Below, in pieces: positions 60,551 to 64,000 of a stretch of DNA of 64,000 nt. The stretch is from Podospora comata (taxonomy: Eukaryota; Ascomycota; Sordariomycetes; Sordariales; Podosporaceae): the NCBI GenBank assembly GCA_017354895.1, contig CP071499.1, positions 3,348,001 through 3,412,000 of the forward strand, in the 5' to 3' direction. Under the pieces are notes generated by a model. It searched no databases and was not told the origin of the DNA. It was given only the letters and a program-made list of their open reading frames with translations. How positions within the stretch are numbered: the first letter of the stretch is position 1; the number at the start of each line of letters is the position of its first letter. The translations under genes and the position numbers were made by a program.

Positions 60551-63500
60551 TCACTGAAAATCGGACTTGAGAGACCAAGTAGCTCGCATACTGGTTCCCT
60601 TCTTCTCCATCTGGGCCACCTTCCCAAGCGCAATCTTGAACTCTTCCGCCTGACGAGTACCTGTACAATACTGATTGAAATGATCCACCAAAAGCTTAGA
60701 GACGACCTGACCACCATGGCGCTTGATAAAGGCAGGAATCATCTTTTCAAAGTCCTTGGCTCGAAGCGTCCTGTCTGGTGCTGGCTGGGCATTGGGAGTT
60801 CCTGGTCTCGAACCACTCGCACCAGCATTTCGGATGATGGCCGAACCTGGCGCAATACGTCTACGTGGTTGCACTGGTCGGCCAGCCTCTCCTACCTCAC
60901 CTGTCCATGTCACGGTGCCAATAGGCACGTTGCGGGCTTGCTCGCCTGCGCGTCGAAGACTGAGAGCAGCTTGAGCGGCGATCCTGTTGGCTTCCTGCTG
61001 AATCATCCTCTTGTCCGCCCTCACAGTCTTTTGGCCGTTCATAATCTTATCGTGCTCCAAGGCACTGTGGACCGACCTCGCGAAAAGTCCTTCCATCAGG
61101 CGATCCTCTTCATTGGCTGGTGGGTCGGGTTCTGCTTTGAATGTCTCCAGACTAGCTACCCCCTCAATATTGCGGAGGTCGTTTCCCCCGTCATCCTGGG
61201 GCTCAGCCTTGACCGTAACGGAGGCGACTTCACGAGCAGCTGCCTTCTTTGCAGAAGGGCCGAGCAGAACCCTATCCTGCCCAGGTATAAGAAGCTCCTT
61301 GGGTCCGGATTTCATAAAGTTCTTGGCCTCACTTCCCTTGAACAACTGGCTCGTCTCTGTCATGCCGTCTTCATACGAGCTGAGACTGAAAAGATCATGA
61401 AGATCGTTGAGGTTGAAGTTGGTCTGTTGTTTCGGGTCTTTGAGTACCTTGTTGGACAGAAATTGCTTGAAAATCTGGCGATGATAGATCTTCTCCTCAA
61501 TCGTACCAGCCGTCATCAGGCGGTAAATAGTCACCTCCCTCTTCTGACCCAATCTCCACGCTCTCTCCCGTGCTTGTACGTCCGTAGACGGATTCCAGTC
61601 GGGATCAAAGATGATGACTCGGTTAGCACCTGTCAAGTTCACCCCTAGTCCGCCGACCTTGGTTGTTAGCAAGAACACGTCAAGACTTGGATCGTTGTTG
61701 AACTGGTCGACGAGGGTTTGGCGCTGCTTTATTGGTGTTTTGCCATCCATGCGCAGATATCTCACATCGTCCAGCCGCTGAACAAAAGCCTCAATGATGT
61801 CTAGCATTTGTGTGCCCTGGGAGAATAACAGTGTCTTGTGTCCGAGTCGTTTCCACATCGGTAGCAGAGACTGGACGACTGCCATCTTGCCTGACTTCTC
61901 AACGCTCCCCCAGAGATATCCAGGCTCATTCTTGAGTCGGGGATTCAGCAGATCTGGATGATTACAGATCTTGCGAAGAATATCAATACCATAAAGCGAC
62001 TGACGGCTCCTATCAAGGATCGATGCCATTTCGTCCGACTTGAGAAAGAGCTCGTAGGCCTCCCGCTGGGGCTTGGAGAGCTTGCAAAACAGAACCTGTT
62101 CGCTCTTTTTCGGTAGATCCGCAGCAACGTCTACCTTGAGACGTTGAAGGAGATACGGGCTGATGGCCTCTTTGAGTGTCTCGGCGCATTTTTGTGCTGA
62201 CACGATCTGAAGATTGGTCGCATTAGCGTAACCTCCGAGTTTGATGGGGACTTCGAACTGAGTCCGGAACGAAACCAGGGTCCCGAGGCGCATAGGAAAA
62301 ATGAAATCGAAGAGTGACCAGAGCTCTGTGAGATTATTCTGCATTGGAGTGCCGGATAAGATGATCCTGTTTGGTGTTCGGAGCTCCTTGCAGTAGATTG
62401 TGATTGCAGTGTTGGGATTCCGAATCTTGTGACCCTCGTCCAAAACAGCATAACCCCATTCCACGGGGATCAAAACATCGCCATAGGTTTGGAGACCGGC
62501 ATAAGTGGTGACCAGCACATGGCCGTGTTTCACCACTTTGTCTACAATCTTCTTCGCTGCCTTGCTGGATTTGGCGGGACTTTTCTTATCCCAGTTATCC
62601 TCCACATCTTCCCTTTTGCCCTCATCAAGGACGTTGAACATTCCACTGCCTGAAGAGTGTAGAATCGACACGCGGAGAGGTGGCCACCAGCGATGAAACT
62701 CGTTGACCCATTGCCGCAGAACGGTCGCCGGTGCAACTACAATGACTGGCTTGTTCAACATCTTGCTGTAGTGTAAAGCCGCCACGAACGAGATCAGCTG
62801 TACTGTTTTACCGAGTCCCATCTCATCGCCGACGATGCCACCCACCTGCTGAGCATACAACTCAGCCAGCCATTGAACACCTGTCTTTTGGTAATCGAAA
62901 AGCGAAGGGTAAATGTCACCCGGGAGCTTCATTCCATTCTCGAATTGATGGTCAGGTTCGTCGGGAGAAGGCTTGAACCACTCTTCCTCGCCGTCCCACT
63001 CGCTCTCAACCTCTTGACCCAGTCTGAGCTGGCGGGCTCGCCTTGCACGACTTCTTCGCTTGACCCAATCTTCCAATCGGGCCTGATACACAGCTTCATT
63101 CCCGTCGTCAATGTTGCTCAAATCGACCTTTTCCTCACCAACGCCATCCGCCGCAGTAGTGACACCCTTCCCCCTTTTCCTCTTTTTCTTTGGAGTTGTG
63201 TCAGTCATGTCGAAATCATCCTCCAAAGACTCGTCCTCCTCATCATCTCTGGCACCGTCTTCTTCAGGCTCAAATTCGTCATCGGATCCTCCTTCGACCT
63301 CCTGCACAACTCTCCTCTTCTTTCTAGGCCGTAGCGAAAACTCCAACTCGGCCGTTGAACTGTTCTCGGTCTCCTCTGAAAACCCTGGCCTCCTTAGATT
63401 TTGATGACTTCGCGGCCCGTCCCCGACCTGCTCCTCGAGTTCCTCCGCAACAGCCTCATCTTCAGCTTCAATAATCGCATCAGCGAGTTCTCCTTCCACC

Positions 63501-64000
63501 CCATCTGGCCTCGGTCCACCAAACGTCGCGAATGGGGTGATTTTGCCAGTCCTGATCAAATATTCTCTTTGCGTCTCATTGGGAAGCCTTCCACCCACCA
63601 CTCCGGCCCCTTTGGACTGTGTCTCTGCAGCTCCCTCCTGATGTCTAGCCTCAATCCTGGTCTTAAAGTCCCTAACATCCTGCTCACAAATCTCAATCTC
63701 AGAGTCCAGCCGGGTGATTTCCTTCTGAATCCTAAGCCTGTTGGCAGGCGTGAGGTGGCCAGAAGTGAGTTTGGCCTGTTGGGTCTTTCGCTGGTTTTCC
63801 AGCCTCACTTTTTGGATCTGGGCTTTCTCGATACGCTTCCTGTCGCGAGTATCTTCGGCTTCGATAAGGGCCGCGTTGGCTTGGAGGGTAATGTCGCGTT
63901 CTAGTTCGTCTTGGTCACGGACGTTTTCGGTAAGGTGAGCAAAGGCGGAAGCTTCGTCATCGAGATTGGGGGCGGCAAGGTCGGGGACGGGGTTCTCCAT
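60551..64000 (-). CDS. rad26: SNF2-family DNA repair translocase Rad26 (CSB/ERCC6)
   Basis: One uninterrupted exon of 1149 residues; the ATG is exactly the last codon in the window, so an earlier start outside cannot be ruled out. The N-terminus is rich in charged coiled coil. An acidic and basic linker leads to the ATPase core: DEMGLGKTVQ (392-401), DEGH (521-524), SGTPMQNNL, and C-terminal-lobe motifs TTKVGGLGVNLTGANRVI and DPDWNPSTDVQARERAWRLGQ. The final part (PAFIKRHGGQVVSKLLVDHFNQYC) resembles the winged-helix end of CSB, which binds ubiquitin and partners. Rad26 moves stalled RNA polymerase II forward or recruits the repair machinery in transcription-coupled repair. Length falls between yeast Rad26 (about 1085) and human CSB (about 1493). 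Confidence 0.96.
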   Translation of the reverse strand: MENPVPDLAAPNLDDEASAFAHLTENVRDQDELERDITLQANAALIEAEDTRDRKRIEKAQIQKVRLENQRKTQQAKLTSGHLTPANRLRIQKEITRLDSEIEICEQDVRDFKTRIEARHQEGAAETQSKGAGVVGGRLPNETQREYLIRTGKITPFATFGGPRPDGVEGELADAIIEAEDEAVAEELEEQVGDGPRSHQNLRRPGFSEETENSSTAELEFSLRPRKKRRVVQEVEGGSDDEFEPEEDGARDDEEDESLEDDFDMTDTTPKKKRKRGKGVTTAADGVGEEKVDLSNIDDGNEAVYQARLEDWVKRRSRARRARQLRLGQEVESEWDGEEEWFKPSPDEPDHQFENGMKLPGDIYPSLFDYQKTGVQWLAELYAQQVGGIVGDEMGLGKTVQLISFVAALHYSKMLNKPVIVVAPATVLRQWVNEFHRWWPPLRVSILHSSGSGMFNVLDEGKREDVEDNWDKKSPAKSSKAAKKIVDKVVKHGHVLVTTYAGLQTYGDVLIPVEWGYAVLDEGHKIRNPNTAITIYCKELRTPNRIILSGTPMQNNLTELWSLFDFIFPMRLGTLVSFRTQFEVPIKLGGYANATNLQIVSAQKCAETLKEAISPYLLQRLKVDVAADLPKKSEQVLFCKLSKPQREAYELFLKSDEMASILDRSRQSLYGIDILRKICNHPDLLNPRLKNEPGYLWGSVEKSGKMAVVQSLLPMWKRLGHKTLLFSQGTQMLDIIEAFVQRLDDVRYLRMDGKTPIKQRQTLVDQFNNDPSLDVFLLTTKVGGLGVNLTGANRVIIFDPDWNPSTDVQARERAWRLGQKREVTIYRLMTAGTIEEKIYHRQIFKQFLSNKVLKDPKQQTNFNLNDLHDLFSLSSYEDGMTETSQLFKGSEAKNFMKSGPKELLIPGQDRVLLGPSAKKAAAREVASVTVKAEPQDDGGNDLRNIEGVASLETFKAEPDPPANEEDRLMEGLFARSVHSALEHDKIMNGQKTVRADKRMIQQEANRIAAQAALSLRRAGEQARNVPIGTVTWTGEVGEAGRPVQPRRRIAPGSAIIRNAGASGSRPGTPNAQPAPDRTLRAKDFEKMIPAFIKRHGGQVVSKLLVDHFNQYCTGTRQAEEFKIALGKVAQMEKKGTSMRATWSLKSDFQ

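Overview
This window is nuclear DNA from a filamentous ascomycete, most likely a Sordariomycete of the order Sordariales (Podospora/Chaetomium/Neurospora type). The evidence is short introns of mostly 50-120 nt with GTATGT/GTAAGT donors and CTAAC-type branch points, about 50% GC coding sequence, and genes typical of Pezizomycotina: a fungal noxR, the C2H2 regulator con7, a PMP22-family protein resembling the Woronin sorting complex protein, and a uricase close to the Aspergillus enzyme. I found no ribosomal or tRNA genes, no CRISPR array, no virus-like element and no recognisable transposon. Base composition gives no hint of RIP-mutated blocks.

I support eighteen protein genes, with exon boundaries worked out by hand from splice signals, reading phase and family conservation. 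Left part (0-17 kb): an NDUFAF3-like complex I assembly factor (-), ribosomal protein eL34 (-), a small helical protein with a GC-AG intron (-), a glutamine-rich protein with a FAR1/WRKY-GCM1-type zinc domain (+), noxR (-), and the superoxide dismutase copper chaperone ccs1 (-). Middle (17-32 kb): mitochondrial uL13m (+), uricase (-), the TORC2 subunit Rictor (+), the bifunctional thiamine enzyme THI20 (+), and the DEAD-box helicase DBP2 with its long 3' intron (+). Then comes a gene-poor stretch of about 13 kb ending at con7 (+, 45.0-46.7 kb), followed by 4 kb more without a gene. Right part (50.7-64 kb): AAR2 (+), ESCRT-II VPS22 (+), an unrecognised cysteine-containing protein (-), the WSC/PMP22-like membrane protein (+), a hemerythrin-domain protein (-) and RAD26/CSB (-), whose first codon is the last three bases of the window.

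The genes do not form a metabolic cluster or a dedicated system; this looks like ordinary conserved chromosome. The points most worth a second look are: (1) the uricase lacks the C-terminal peroxisome signal of its relatives; (2) the uricase/Rictor divergent promoter holds a CGG-N6-CCG site like that of the purine regulator UaY/PPR1, plus a GATA palindrome and a third GATA site; (3) Ccs1 has an in-frame N-terminal extension with a hydrophobic segment, suggesting a second, mitochondrial or membrane-tethered form; (4) the con7 locus has a very long non-coding 5' flank and a C-terminal choice by intron retention; (5) DBP2 keeps its conserved long intron; (6) a 76-nt fold-back sequence bounded by TTAA lies between noxR and ccs1.

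Limits: the annotation is from the sequence alone, without alignments or transcripts. UTRs are not mapped, and homology calls come from recognised motifs and remembered family sequences.
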